DNA of 7,799 nt, taken from positions 1-7,799 of the forward strand of contig JALUZQ010000166.1 of assembly GCA_027011725.1 (NCBI GenBank), given 5' to 3'. This document shows, piece by piece, positions 1 to 6,858 of this stretch (positions within the stretch are counted from its first letter, which is position 1; the number at the start of each line of letters is the position of its first letter). Both the position numbers and the translations under genes were made by a program. The stretch is from Sulfurimonas sp. GTDB taxonomy: Bacteria > Campylobacterota > Campylobacteria > Campylobacterales > Sulfurimonadaceae. The notes beneath the pieces were generated by a model, which worked only from the letters and a program-made list of their open reading frames with translations, did no database searches and had not been told where the DNA came from.

Positions 1-415
1 GACCTATGCCAATGAGCTTGAGGTTGAACGTGAAATGTGGGATATTTGGCAAGAACTCGCAGGAGATGAACTACCTCTTCCACTTGGGGGTATGGCTATA
101 AGACGCTCGCTTCCACTAAATAAAGCGATAGAGTATGAAAAAACACTTACAAAGGCGGTACAGGTCGCACGTGATCATAAAGAGAGACTCTCGAAAATGC
201 TTTTAGAGAGAGACTTGGTGCGCATAGATGCACCTACACTTGACAAGTACCTCGAACTCTATGCAAATGATGACTCAATTACACTCAGCCCACTTCAATA
301 CAAAGCTATAGACAAACTTTTTGAGCTTGGTTATAAACACGGCTTCTATGATGCTCCTGTAAAAATTGAAGATTATCTCATCCCTACAGAGTATGAAGAG
401 CTAAGGAAAGGTTAA
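1..415 (+). CDS. mqnD: 1,4-dihydroxy-6-naphthoate synthase MqnD, C-terminal part (cut by window edge)
   Basis: The reading frame is open from the window edge (first full codon at base 2) to TAA at 413-415, giving about 137 C-terminal residues; the start lies outside. MqnD cleaves cyclic dehypoxanthinyl futalosine to 1,4-dihydroxy-6-naphthoate in the cytoplasm, the last dedicated step before the common steps of the futalosine menaquinone pathway used by Campylobacterota. The visible part matches the end of the periplasmic-binding-protein-like fold of MqnD: an aromatic and acidic segment ending in LPLPLGGMAIRR (Thermus MqnD as I recall it has LPLPLGAILARR at this point), a helical stretch, then YANDDSITLS followed by a final helix, the same order as in the Thermus enzyme. 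An ATG at base 35 is internal, not the start. The stop lies 2 bases before fliQ, and its last codons (AAGGAAAGG) supply the fliQ ribosome site. A related MqnA-type protein is the main alternative, but the LPLPLGG block favours MqnD. Confidence 0.82.
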   Translation, partial: TYANELEVEREMWDIWQELAGDELPLPLGGMAIRRSLPLNKAIEYEKTLTKAVQVARDHKERLSKMLLERDLVRIDAPTLDKYLELYANDDSITLSPLQYKAIDKLFELGYKHGFYDAPVKIEDYLIPTEYEELRKG

Positions 416-417
416 AA

Positions 418-684
418 ATGGAAGCGAAACTTGTAGCACTTGGTGTACAAACTTTTCAAATAGCACTCTATCTGGCTCTGCCGGGTCTGCTGACTGGTAT
501 GCTTCTTGGTCTCGCCGTGAGTATCTTTCAAGCAACAACGCAGATCAATGAAATGACACTCTCTTTTATTCCAAAGATTATCGGTGTAGTTGTCGTCATC
601 GTCCTTACTATGCCTTGGATGCTCAATGAAATGACAGACTTTTCACTCAATGTATTTAACATGATCCCAACTTTTGTGAAGTAA
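418..684 (+). CDS. fliQ: flagellar export apparatus protein FliQ
   Basis: FliQ is a small inner-membrane subunit of the flagellar type III export gate, packing with FliP and FliR to form the channel for rod, hook and filament subunits. The 88-residue product has the usual family length (about 89) and two long hydrophobic helices, roughly residues 15-37 (LALPGLLTGMLLGLAVSIFQ) and 51-70 (PKIIGVVVVIVLTMPWML), joined by the conserved polar turn QATTQINEMTLSFIPK. That turn is the family hallmark and also separates flagellar FliQ from less similar virulence-type homologues. The ATG at 418 follows AAGGAAAGG in the end of the mqnD gene with a normal gap. The gene is wedged between mqnD (2-base gap) and murB (one-base overlap), so it is co-transcribed with non-flagellar genes. 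A fliQ-murB pair is, from memory, also found in Campylobacter and Helicobacter. Confidence 0.96.
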   Translation: MEAKLVALGVQTFQIALYLALPGLLTGMLLGLAVSIFQATTQINEMTLSFIPKIIGVVVVIVLTMPWMLNEMTDFSLNVFNMIPTFVK

Positions 685-1481
685 TGCACTCTAAAATAAT
701 TGACTTTTCAAAATACTCCTCTTTTAAAATAGGTGGCAGCTTTGAAGTTGCTCTTTTAGATGAAACGCTACATAATCCAAATGATTACTATCTTATAGGT
801 GCTTGCAACAACATCCTAATGGGCAATAATCCCCCACCTCTTATGATACTCTCAAAAAAATATGACTATATTCGCATAGAGAATAACACTCTTAAAATAG
901 GTGCAGCAACTCCCTCTGGGAAAGTCGCCTCTTTTTGTAAGAGAAACAACATCGCAAACTTTGAGTTTCTTTCTCATCTTCCGGGTAAGCTTGGCGGACT
1001 TGTCTATATGAACGCAGGGCTCAAAGAGTTTGAAATTTTCAACAATCTTCTCAATGTCACCCTCCTCTCAGGTCAAAGAACAAAAGCACAAATAGAGTTT
1101 GGCTACCGTTTTACCAATATAAACGAACCTATTTTAGAAGCTGCGTTTACACTTAAGTATGGATTCGATGCACAGAAGGTAGAGAATTTCAAAAAGATGC
1201 GTGCAAACCAACCCTCTACCCCAAGTGCAGGGAGTTGCTTTAAAAACCCTCCAAATGATTATGCAGGAAGACTTATAGAAACAGTAGGCCTTAAGGGAAT
1301 AAAAAAAGGAGATATGTGTTTTAGCAATCAACATGCGAATTTTTTAGTGAATATGGGTGAAGGAAAATTTGAAGACGCTCTCTATTTAATACGAGAAGCA
1401 CAAAGAAGAGTAAAAGATGAGTTTGGAATAACTCTCGAGGAGGAGATTATCATCCTCGAAAAGGGTTTGACTAAAATCTAG
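684..1481 (+). CDS. murB: UDP-N-acetylenolpyruvoylglucosamine reductase MurB
   Basis: MurB is the cytoplasmic FAD enzyme that uses NADPH to reduce UDP-GlcNAc-enolpyruvate to UDP-MurNAc, the second committed step of peptidoglycan precursor synthesis. The 265 residues show the family landmarks in order: YSSFKIGG near 11-18, the FAD-binding GACNNIL at 39-45 (usually GxGSNxL), LPGKLGGLVYMNAG at 99-112, a tyrosine-arginine pair at 141-142 (the substrate-binding Arg), PSAGSCFKNP at 180-189 in which Ser184 corresponds to the catalytic proton donor, GLKG at 202-205, SNQHANFLVN at 214-223, and C-terminal EEE at 252-254 holding the conserved Glu. The short length (about 260 against 340 in E. coli) is normal for this phylum. 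The ATG shares its A with the fliQ stop (TAATG) and has only a weak Shine-Dalgarno (GAAG), so translation is probably coupled to fliQ. The 3' end overlaps the convergent outer-membrane gene by 11 bases. Confidence 0.95.
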   Translation: MHSKIIDFSKYSSFKIGGSFEVALLDETLHNPNDYYLIGACNNILMGNNPPPLMILSKKYDYIRIENNTLKIGAATPSGKVASFCKRNNIANFEFLSHLPGKLGGLVYMNAGLKEFEIFNNLLNVTLLSGQRTKAQIEFGYRFTNINEPILEAAFTLKYGFDAQKVENFKKMRANQPSTPSAGSCFKNPPNDYAGRLIETVGLKGIKKGDMCFSNQHANFLVNMGEGKFEDALYLIREAQRRVKDEFGITLEEEIIILEKGLTKI

Positions 1482-2253
1482 CCATTATCCCCATATATAG
1501 GCCAGAAAAATCCATATTTACTTTTGTTTTTTTATCTTCGCTAGTAAAGTCATATTTTTGTGCTCTATATCCTATCTCAATAGCAGGTTGTACCACAGGA
1601 ACAAAACTCAATGTATAATCCACTTTTGCACGTACATCATAAATTGTATCGCCATCATAAGAGATATATTTTGCATCTGCTTCAAAGCCGATATCGGTAG
1701 CAGGAATTTCTACACGGCCACGAAGGTATGCAAGAGGAACCACTGCAGTATCTTTTTCATTGTAATCAGTAATAGTAATACTTGGTGGTACCGTTGAAAT
1801 TGCCACTTGTGCATTTTTAGCTGTATAATCAGATTCTACCACTTTAATATCTATACCGATATCAACCGTTGTCCAGAAAGTATTATCTAAAATATTATAA
1901 TATGGTATAACGTCGTACTGAGTCAAGTCCCATGTCGTCTTTGTTCCAGCCGGAAATGTATAACCATTATATGAACCCGTACCTTCTCCATCATCATGAA
2001 TAGTAGTATATTCAAGTCTTAAGTTTGGTAAAATTGGAATAGGATGTTTGATCAAAAGCCAGGCATACGCAGATGATTGCTCTTTTTCAAGAGAGGTATT
2101 TGTAAGTGTTCCATCATCATCTGTATATGTGATAAGCCCACTCGGCTTGTAACTCCATGCCCCGACTCCTGCTTCAACTCTTGCAAAATCTGCATTTGCT
2201 GCCGTTGAGAACACTATAGCACCAAGTGCCAGCGAAGATAGTATCTTTTTCAT
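1471..2253 (-). CDS. TIGR04219-like outer membrane beta-barrel protein
   Basis: A predicted outer-membrane beta-barrel protein of unknown substrate. The 260-residue product begins with a clean Sec signal peptide (MKK, hydrophobic core, probable cleavage after ANA at 19-21) and ends in MARF with C-terminal Phe, the typical BAM recognition end. Between them are alternating polar and aromatic strands rich in Tyr, Asp and Thr. The mature start (VEAGVGAWSYKPSG, 26-39) and the block HPIPILPNLRLEYT (70-83) match my recollection of the TIGR04219 family of outer-membrane proteins found in Campylobacterota and marine Gammaproteobacteria. The family has no established function. The ATG follows GGAG with a 6-base gap, and an extended -10 promoter lies about 35-40 bases upstream, so this is probably a single-gene unit. 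It converges on murB, overlapping by 11 bases, with no terminator between them. The family assignment is from motif memory; the surface-barrel assignment is secure. Confidence 0.85.
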   Translation of the reverse strand: MKKILSSLALGAIVFSTAANADFARVEAGVGAWSYKPSGLITYTDDDGTLTNTSLEKEQSSAYAWLLIKHPIPILPNLRLEYTTIHDDGEGTGSYNGYTFPAGTKTTWDLTQYDVIPYYNILDNTFWTTVDIGIDIKVVESDYTAKNAQVAISTVPPSITITDYNEKDTAVVPLAYLRGRVEIPATDIGFEADAKYISYDGDTIYDVRAKVDYTLSFVPVVQPAIEIGYRAQKYDFTSEDKKTKVNMDFSGLYMGIMARF

Positions 2254-2286
2254 TAGTACTCCATTTCTATCATAATTATAAAGAAG

Positions 2287-2295
2287 ATTATAGCA
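2287..2295 (-). promoter_or_regulatory. extended -10 promoter for the outer membrane protein gene
   Basis: Read on the minus strand this is TGCTATAAT, a perfect TATAAT preceded by the extended TGn element and a TTTTGC run. It lacks a good -35, which is how sigma-70 promoters look in Campylobacter and Helicobacter. The start point would fall near 2280, giving a leader of about 27 bases that contains GGAG just before the ATG at 2253. The call is based on the motif and its position only. Confidence 0.65.
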
Positions 2296-2383
2296 AAATA
2301 TTATGGATATTCCTAAAAGCTACACTATTGTGAAAATATAAAGGTGGTTTTTGTATTAAATGAGAGGAGATATTTATAAGGAG

Positions 2384-2424
2384 AATTTCTAAGCCACCTA
2401 AAGTGGCTAAGAAATTATTTTTTT
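2384..2424. terminator. long hairpin at the end of tpx, with T-run on the + strand
   Basis: Arms 2384-2397 and 2403-2416 pair over 14 positions with one A-A mismatch (near 2391/2409) and a 5-base loop. The right arm runs into the tpx stop codon (2415-2417). A hairpin at the 3' end of a highly expressed gene is most simply a transcription terminator or mRNA-stabilising end. However, the U-rich tail (TTATTTTTTT, 2415-2424) follows the stem in the + direction. After the stem, tpx mRNA reads only CUCCUUAUAAAU. As a rho-independent terminator the element is therefore better formed for + strand transcripts. Confidence 0.6.
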
Positions 2425-2921
2425 GCAGCTTCGATTGCAGCGTCGTATTGTGGTTCTTCAGTGATCTCAGGAACGATCTCTTTGTAAGTAACAATACCAT
2501 TTTCGTCAATTACGAAGATAGCTCTTGCAGTTACACCAGCAAGTGGAGAACCACCAAGAAGTACACCGTAAGCATTAGCGAAATCTTTGTTTCTGAAGTC
2601 AGAAGCAACAGTTAACTTGTCGATTCCTTCAGCTGAACAAAAACGTCCTGCAGCAAATGGAAGGTCCATAGAAACAACAACAGTTTTAACACCGTCAAGT
2701 TCTGCAGCTTTTGCATTGAAGTTACGAGTTTCAGTAGCACATACACCAGTATCTAGTGAAGGAACAACGATAATAAGTTGTTTTTCGCCTTGAGCACCAC
2801 CAACTTTAACGTCACCTAAACCATCTGAGTTTACTACGTTTACCTCTGGAGCTTTATCTCCAACATTTACTTCATTTCCTAATAACTCTACGTCTGTACC
2901 TTTGAATTTAGTTGTTGCCAT
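2415..2921 (-). CDS. tpx: thiol peroxidase Tpx (atypical 2-Cys peroxiredoxin)
   Basis: Tpx reduces H2O2 and, preferentially, alkyl and lipid hydroperoxides with electrons from thioredoxin. With the ATG at 2921 the product is 168 residues, the normal family length. The peroxidatic motif PSLDTGVCATETRNFN places Cys61 with Pro54 and Thr58 before it, and the resolving Cys95 sits in GRFCSAEGI. Both numbers equal those of E. coli Tpx, and Arg133 (TAR) completes the active site, so the enzyme should be fully functional. A TTG two codons upstream (2927) opens the same frame, but AAGGA would then sit only 2 bases away. The ATG at 2921 leaves 8 bases and gives the typical MATTKF start, so I chose it. 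The gene stands alone between its own leader (palindrome and possible promoter) and a hairpin over its stop codon. The periplasmic or cytoplasmic location varies between species; no signal peptide is seen here. Confidence 0.96.
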   Translation of the reverse strand: MATTKFKGTDVELLGNEVNVGDKAPEVNVVNSDGLGDVKVGGAQGEKQLIIVVPSLDTGVCATETRNFNAKAAELDGVKTVVVSMDLPFAAGRFCSAEGIDKLTVASDFRNKDFANAYGVLLGGSPLAGVTARAIFVIDENGIVTYKEIVPEITEEPQYDAAIEAAKK

Positions 2922-2944
2922 ATTCAATATCCTTTTTTTGTTTT

Positions 2945-2957
2945 ACGCTTAAAGCGT
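2945..2957. repeat. perfect 13-base palindrome in the tpx leader
   Basis: ACGCTT-A-AAGCGT is a perfect inverted repeat with 6-base arms and one central base. It lies 24 bases upstream of the tpx ATG and just downstream of the proposed -10, so it would fall near the 5' end of the mRNA. It could be an operator for a dimeric regulator (peroxide-responsive control is common for tpx) or a small leader hairpin. Nothing in the window identifies the regulator. Confidence 0.4.
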
Positions 2958-2968
2958 TTGATGAGAGA

Positions 2969-2974
2969 AGTATA
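2969..2974 (-). promoter_or_regulatory. possible -10 box for tpx
   Basis: The minus strand reads TATACT here, one base from consensus, inside an AT-rich stretch. No good -35 is present: an AAGACA lies 19 bases upstream, a long spacer. The start point would be near 2962, just upstream of the palindrome. The tsaD gene ends at 3039 on the same strand, so read-through into tpx is an alternative source of transcript. Confidence 0.4.
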
Positions 2975-3025
2975 TGTTAATTCGGATAATTTTTGTCTTA
3001 TTTAGCAAACAAGCCTTTTGATATA

Positions 3026-3056
3026 AGAAAAAATTAAGCTAAAGGTTACTTTTTGC
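3026..3056 (-). terminator. weak terminator candidate after tsaD
   Basis: On the minus strand the last tsaD codons form an imperfect stem (GCAAAAAG with CCTTTAGC, two mismatches) followed by TTAATTTTTTCTT. The T-run is convincing and the stem is not. It may end the cdsA-dxr-kinase-tsaD transcript inefficiently. Confidence 0.3.
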
Positions 3057-4016
3057 AACAACATTTAACTCTTCTAATGAAGAGAACATTTTGGCTTTAT
3101 ACATATCTACAGCTACTCTTCCAATCATCGCGGCATTATCTGAACAGTACTGCAACTCACTCAAAAACAGCCTTGCGCCATACGGTTTCAACAGCGCTTC
3201 TATTTGTGAACGAAGGTAGAGATTTGCACTCGCTCCACCTACTATAGCAAAGTTTTTTGGAGGATACTGCGCAAAATACTTTTTGAGTTTATGTGTAAGA
3301 TGTTTGGTAGCAATATGCTCAAACGAAGCAGCAATGTCTTTATAGTCTGTCTTATTTGCTTCTTCTACAGCAAGACGTACTGCGTTTTTGAGTCCTGAAT
3401 AACTAAAAGCAAATTTTGGAGTTCTCAGCAGTGGTACAGTAAAGTCGTATCTTTTTCTATTACCCTCTTTGGCAAGGTTTTGAATGGCTGGTCCACCAGG
3501 ATAGCCAAGCCCCATCATCTTCGCTACCTTATCAAAGCTCTCACCGAAACTGTCATCCATTGATTTTGCTACTGTCTCTATTTCACTCAGACTCTTTACT
3601 TCCATTACCTGCGTATGTCCACCTGAAACAAGCAGCACAGTCAATGGAAACGTCGTCTCTTTCTCAATAAAAAGCGAATAGATATGCCCAATGAGGTGAT
3701 TTACCCCGATGATAGGAATATTTAAACCAACACTTACTGCCTTCGCCAAAGTAACACCCTCGATGAGTGTCACAGCAAGCCCCGGACTTGAAGTCACCGC
3801 TACAGCTTTAAGCTTGTCAAAATAGGGTTCACACTCCTGAAGTATTTTAGGAAGTGCCTCCGCATGCAGACGCGCTGCAAGTTCAGGAACGACCCCGCCG
3901 TAAATGCTGTGCTCTATCTCTTGAGATATCTTTTTGTGAAAGAGTAGTCTGTTTGTTGCTATTTCCGTTATGGCTATTGCACTGTCATCACAAGAACTTT
4001 CAATGCTAAGTATCAT
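3039..4016 (-). CDS. tsaD: tRNA N6-adenosine threonylcarbamoyltransferase TsaD
   Basis: TsaD (YgjD/Gcp/Kae1 family, ASKHA fold) transfers the threonylcarbamoyl group to A37 of ANN-decoding tRNAs, working with TsaB and TsaE and with TsaC/Sua5 as donor; it is essential in most bacteria. All family blocks are seen in the 325-residue protein: [11 protein letters not shown] at the N-terminus, [17 protein letters not shown] (40-56), HLIGH with metal ligands His107 and His111, the nucleotide loop SGGHTQV (131-137), [20 protein letters not shown] ending at residue 173, [10 protein letters not shown] (204-213), [10 protein letters not shown] (260-269) and [10 protein letters not shown] with metal ligand Asp293. 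The ATG at 4016 has a strong AGAAGGAGA site placed within the end of the kinase gene, overlapping it by 11 bases, so translation is probably coupled. FSYSGLKN replaces the more usual FSFSGLKT, a mild variation. As recalled, tsaD also lies downstream of dxr in Campylobacter. Confidence 0.97.
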   Translation of the reverse strand: MILSIESSCDDSAIAITEIATNRLLFHKKISQEIEHSIYGGVVPELAARLHAEALPKILQECEPYFDKLKAVAVTSSPGLAVTLIEGVTLAKAVSVGLNIPIIGVNHLIGHIYSLFIEKETTFPLTVLLVSGGHTQVMEVKSLSEIETVAKSMDDSFGESFDKVAKMMGLGYPGGPAIQNLAKEGNRKRYDFTVPLLRTPKFAFSYSGLKNAVRLAVEEANKTDYKDIAASFEHIATKHLTHKLKKYFAQYPPKNFAIVGGASANLYLRSQIEALLKPYGARLFLSELQYCSDNAAMIGRVAVDMYKAKMFSSLEELNVVAKSNL

Positions 4017-5019
4017 CAGTTTCTCCTTCTAAAATGCAGTTTTTAGAATATGGCAGGAAAATATTAAAACAAGTTTTATAACTACTAAACTCATTTTTTA
4101 TATCTATGTTGATAGTACCATTGAAAACTTTATGTACGATCTCTCGAGACATATAAAGCCCTATTCCCGTTCCCTGCGTTTTATCTTTTGTTGTAAAATA
4201 GGGTTCAAATATTTTCTCGGCTATTTTTGTATCTATCCCTTTGCCATTATCACAGCACTCTATCTCTACTCCAGAGTCGGTTGGTGCAAAGTGAATATAT
4301 ATTTTTTTATCCTCTGCGCCTTCAAGTGCATCTTTTGCATTATTAATAAGGTTAAGCAGTACTTGGGTAATCGAAGAAGCGATTTTGACTCTAGAAAAAC
4401 TCTCGTCCATCACCATTTCAAGCTCTATATTTTTATTTTCTAAATGCGCATCTATTACACTGTGTACCTCTCTAATGACTTCGTGTAATGGCTTTATTTC
4501 ACTATGCGTTCTTTTGTCAAAAAAAGACATAAAGTCATCGATTGTCGAAGCGAGATAGTTTACATTCTCTTCAATGATTGTAAAGTTTTTATCTCTGTTT
4601 TCAAGACCACTCTCTTGGAGCTTCATACTTAAAAGAGCAAGGTTGATTGTATTGAGCGGTTGCTTCCATTGATGAGAAATATTTGCCAACATCTCTCCCA
4701 TTAAAATAAAACGTGCCTGCTCAAACATAATGAGATCTTTTTGTCTGTTATTTTCTATCTCTCGATGCAATTTTTCTTGTACAAAGGCTAGATTATTTGC
4801 TAGGCGAATAAGCAGTTTCGTTACAGCAGGTGTCAAAATAAGTGGTAAAACAACTGAAATAGCAAATAAAAATTTAGTGTACTCGACACCAGCAATTAAA
4901 GAAGCCACATAGACAAGTGGTATGGAACCTGTAAGCACAAAGAGCGTGCTGTACACCATAAGTGTTACAGGTGTTGCATTTGTAAGAACGCGAATAGCTT
5001 TACTTGGCAACAAATGCAC
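4006..5019 (-). CDS. orphan membrane sensor histidine kinase
   Basis: A transmembrane histidine kinase, 337 residues from GTG. Two hydrophobic segments (about 18-45 and 49-70) are joined by only a few residues, so there is almost no periplasmic sensor. A short charged, probably coiled-coil linker (about 80-103) follows. The dimerisation and phosphoacceptor box is [16 protein letters not shown] (108-123) with His116 as the phosphorylation site; the [10 protein letters not shown] form is very common in Campylobacterota kinases. The ATPase part is complete: N-box [10 protein letters not shown] (223-232), G1 DNGKGI (257-262), F-box FEPYFTTK (271-278) and G2 GTGIGLYMS (283-291). Two adjacent Cys (255-256) precede the G1 box. 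No PAS, HAMP or receiver domain and no response regulator gene is nearby, so signal and partner are unknown. The start is uncertain: GTG at 5019 sits only 3 bases after AGAGG, while TTG at 5013 has a better 9-base gap. Either start overlaps dxr, implying coupled translation. Confidence 0.9.
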   Translation of the reverse strand: MHLLPSKAIRVLTNATPVTLMVYSTLFVLTGSIPLVYVASLIAGVEYTKFLFAISVVLPLILTPAVTKLLIRLANNLAFVQEKLHREIENNRQKDLIMFEQARFILMGEMLANISHQWKQPLNTINLALLSMKLQESGLENRDKNFTIIEENVNYLASTIDDFMSFFDKRTHSEIKPLHEVIREVHSVIDAHLENKNIELEMVMDESFSRVKIASSITQVLLNLINNAKDALEGAEDKKIYIHFAPTDSGVEIECCDNGKGIDTKIAEKIFEPYFTTKDKTQGTGIGLYMSREIVHKVFNGTINIDIKNEFSSYKTCFNIFLPYSKNCILEGETDDT

Positions 5020-6064
5020 GTACCTCTTTGTCTAAAGAAAAGACATCATCAATACTTTGAGGAGCATTTCTAAACTTTTCATATGCTCGTATGATGTTGG
5101 CACTGATATCCATAAAACCTATCTCTTTAGCGATGAACTTCTCTATTGCAGCTTCATTTGCAGCATTCATTACCACTCCGAGTTGTGGATTTTTCAACAA
5201 GTCTTCTTTAATTTCCCAAATAGGATAACGCTCTTGCTCTATTTTTCTAAACTCCAGAGAACCAACCTTGAGCAGATCAACATGTTCTAAAATCTGTTCA
5301 TCCATCTTCTCATCAAGCGCATAGGCAATAGGGAGCTGCATACTTGCCTTTGCAAAGTGCGCCGTTGTTGAGCCGTCTTTAAAGTCTATCATGGCATGGA
5401 TGAGCGAGCGCATTTCAATCACCGCATCATACTCTCCCTCGCCAAAGAGCCAACGTGCTTCAAGCAGTTCGAACATTTTGTTCACCATCGTCGCAGAATC
5501 GATGGTAATCTTCTGCCCCATCGACCAGTTTGGATGTTTTTGCGTATCTTCAAGCGTTGCGTTTGCAAGTCTCTCAAGCGGCCAGTCACGAAATGCTCCG
5601 CCACTTGCGGTAATTATCATCCTGCTCACAGGTCTCTCCTGCAGCAGATACCACAAGCCAAAATGCTCAGAGTCTATAGGTTGAATCTTTGAAGTATCTA
5701 TAAAAGCACCGCAGGCAACCAAAGACTCTTTGTTTGCCAGAGCTACTTTTTTGTCGCACTCTATAGCTTTGAGTGTTGGACGAAGGCCTAAAAAACCGAC
5801 AAGCGCATTGACAACAAGTTTACTTTTGGACTCTTCAATGACGCGTAAAATCGCATCTTCGCCATAGTAAACGCAGCTATGGTTTACTCTTGGAACATCT
5901 GCTGCGTTTGCAATGACAACAACTTTTGGCTGGTGTTCTGCTATCTGTTTATTGACTAAATCAATATTTTTTCCACATACAAGCACCTCAACTGCAATGC
6001 CAAATCGTTTGGCAACAAGCAGAGCATTAACACCGATGGAACCCGTAGAGCCTAAAAGTACCAC
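5000..6064 (-). CDS. dxr: 1-deoxy-D-xylulose 5-phosphate reductoisomerase Dxr
   Basis: Dxr (IspC) converts DXP to 2-C-methyl-D-erythritol 4-phosphate with NADPH and a divalent metal, the committed step of the MEP isoprenoid pathway and the target of fosmidomycin. The 354 residues fit the short Campylobacter form (E. coli has 398). Motifs in order: NADPH loop GSTGSIG (5-11), ALANKESLV (108-116), the metal site IDSEH with Asp131 and Glu133, TASGGAF (152-158), the mobile loop and metal region HPNWSMGQKITIDSATMVNK (177-196), the second metal Glu202, SLIHAM (220-225) and LGVVMNAANEAA (295-306). The usual HPQS before the IH pair reads EMRS, similar to the EPRS I recall in Campylobacter. The GTG start is forced: the codon before it is the cdsA stop TAG in the same frame. 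GAGGA lies 9 bases upstream, inside the end of cdsA. The end overlaps the kinase gene. Confidence 0.96.
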   Translation of the reverse strand: MVLLGSTGSIGVNALLVAKRFGIAVEVLVCGKNIDLVNKQIAEHQPKVVVIANAADVPRVNHSCVYYGEDAILRVIEESKSKLVVNALVGFLGLRPTLKAIECDKKVALANKESLVACGAFIDTSKIQPIDSEHFGLWYLLQERPVSRMIITASGGAFRDWPLERLANATLEDTQKHPNWSMGQKITIDSATMVNKMFELLEARWLFGEGEYDAVIEMRSLIHAMIDFKDGSTTAHFAKASMQLPIAYALDEKMDEQILEHVDLLKVGSLEFRKIEQERYPIWEIKEDLLKNPQLGVVMNAANEAAIEKFIAKEIGFMDISANIIRAYEKFRNAPQSIDDVFSLDKEVRAFVAK

Positions 6065-6820
6065 CTAAACAAGTCCTCGAAGCAGTACGAGCATCACTAT
6101 GCCGCCAAAAAGGTAGCCGTCTATTCTGTCAAGTACACCGCCATGCCCCGGAAGCAGGTCACCACTGTCTTTTACTCCTGCACTGCGTTTGAGAGAAGAC
6201 TCAAACAGATCTCCAAAGATAGAGGTCGCAGAGACTGCCAATGAAATAACAAGTGCCGTCCAAAAACCGACGACAAAAAGACCGAAGAAAGCCCCCACAA
6301 ATGTAGCCACTGCCACACCGCCAAAAACACCTTCTAAGGTTTTGTTTGGACTTGTCTCACAAAATGGAGTTTTCCCTATGCTTTTTCCAACAAAATAAGC
6401 TCCAATGTCTGTAAGTGCAACAACTGCTAGAAGCCATAAAAGTGAGAGAACACCATACTCTTGATACATCGTAAAGACAAAAAGAAGTCCCGCAGTAGGG
6501 TAAATAAAAGGGAAAAAGTCACGCCACTGTACCTCTTTGTTATAAGCAACTAAACTTGCATAGCCAACACCCGCAAGTACAAATAGGTCATCACCATAAG
6601 GGTAAATACCCGCAAGAAGCCAAAGCAGAGCAGCATATGGTAAAAGGTTATCTTTTTCAACACCAAAGAGTTTTACAGCCTCTTTAAACGCAAGCAGATA
6701 GATCACACCAAAGACAAACCACATTACATAAAAATTATCTATCCAACCAATTACAAAAACCGCGGCTAAAAGTGCAACACCTGTAACTATTCTCTCTTTG
6801 CTACTTGCTAATATACCCAT
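6065..6820 (-). CDS. cdsA: phosphatidate cytidylyltransferase CdsA
   Basis: CdsA makes CDP-diacylglycerol from phosphatidic acid and CTP in the inner membrane, the branch point for all phospholipids. The 251-residue protein is strongly hydrophobic with about seven or eight membrane segments. It carries the complete CDP-diglyceride synthetase signature at the C-terminal end: SLKRSAGVKDSGDLLPGHGG (209-228) followed directly by VLDRID, with the conserved Asp218, His226, Asp231 and Asp234. Further upstream lie ALTDIGAYFVGKSIGK (135-150) and SPNKTLEG (157-164), both family markers. The ATG at 6820 follows AGAGGA with a 6-base gap. The stop TAG is immediately followed by the GTG of dxr in the same frame, a tight coupling of lipid and isoprenoid synthesis that is also seen as neighbouring genes in Campylobacter. 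A weak promoter is possible in the 33-base gap upstream that separates it from the 104-residue gene, but read-through from upstream is equally likely. Confidence 0.96.
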   Translation of the reverse strand: MGILASSKERIVTGVALLAAVFVIGWIDNFYVMWFVFGVIYLLAFKEAVKLFGVEKDNLLPYAALLWLLAGIYPYGDDLFVLAGVGYASLVAYNKEVQWRDFFPFIYPTAGLLFVFTMYQEYGVLSLLWLLAVVALTDIGAYFVGKSIGKTPFCETSPNKTLEGVFGGVAVATFVGAFFGLFVVGFWTALVISLAVSATSIFGDLFESSLKRSAGVKDSGDLLPGHGGVLDRIDGYLFGGIVMLVLLRGLV

Positions 6821-6858
6821 AAGAAGTCCTCTAAAATGTAATAATAAATAATGAAGAC

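Noticed and set aside
2922..2927. TTG start two codons upstream for tpx, adding Met-Asn
   Set aside because: The AAGGA site would be only 2 bases from the TTG; the ATG at 2921 has 8 bases and gives the usual MATTKF start with catalytic Cys at 61 and 95.
5391..5692. Two overlapping + strand frames of about 97 residues opposite dxr
   Set aside because: They lie entirely antisense to a gene with every Dxr motif and show no ribosome site or recognisable protein features.
6071..6831. GAGGACTT shared by the cdsA and dxr ribosome sites (6824-6831 and 6071-6078, minus strand)
   Set aside because: Eight bases centred on a Shine-Dalgarno core are expected to recur; in cdsA they also encode Gly-Leu. 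There is not enough to call a regulatory repeat.
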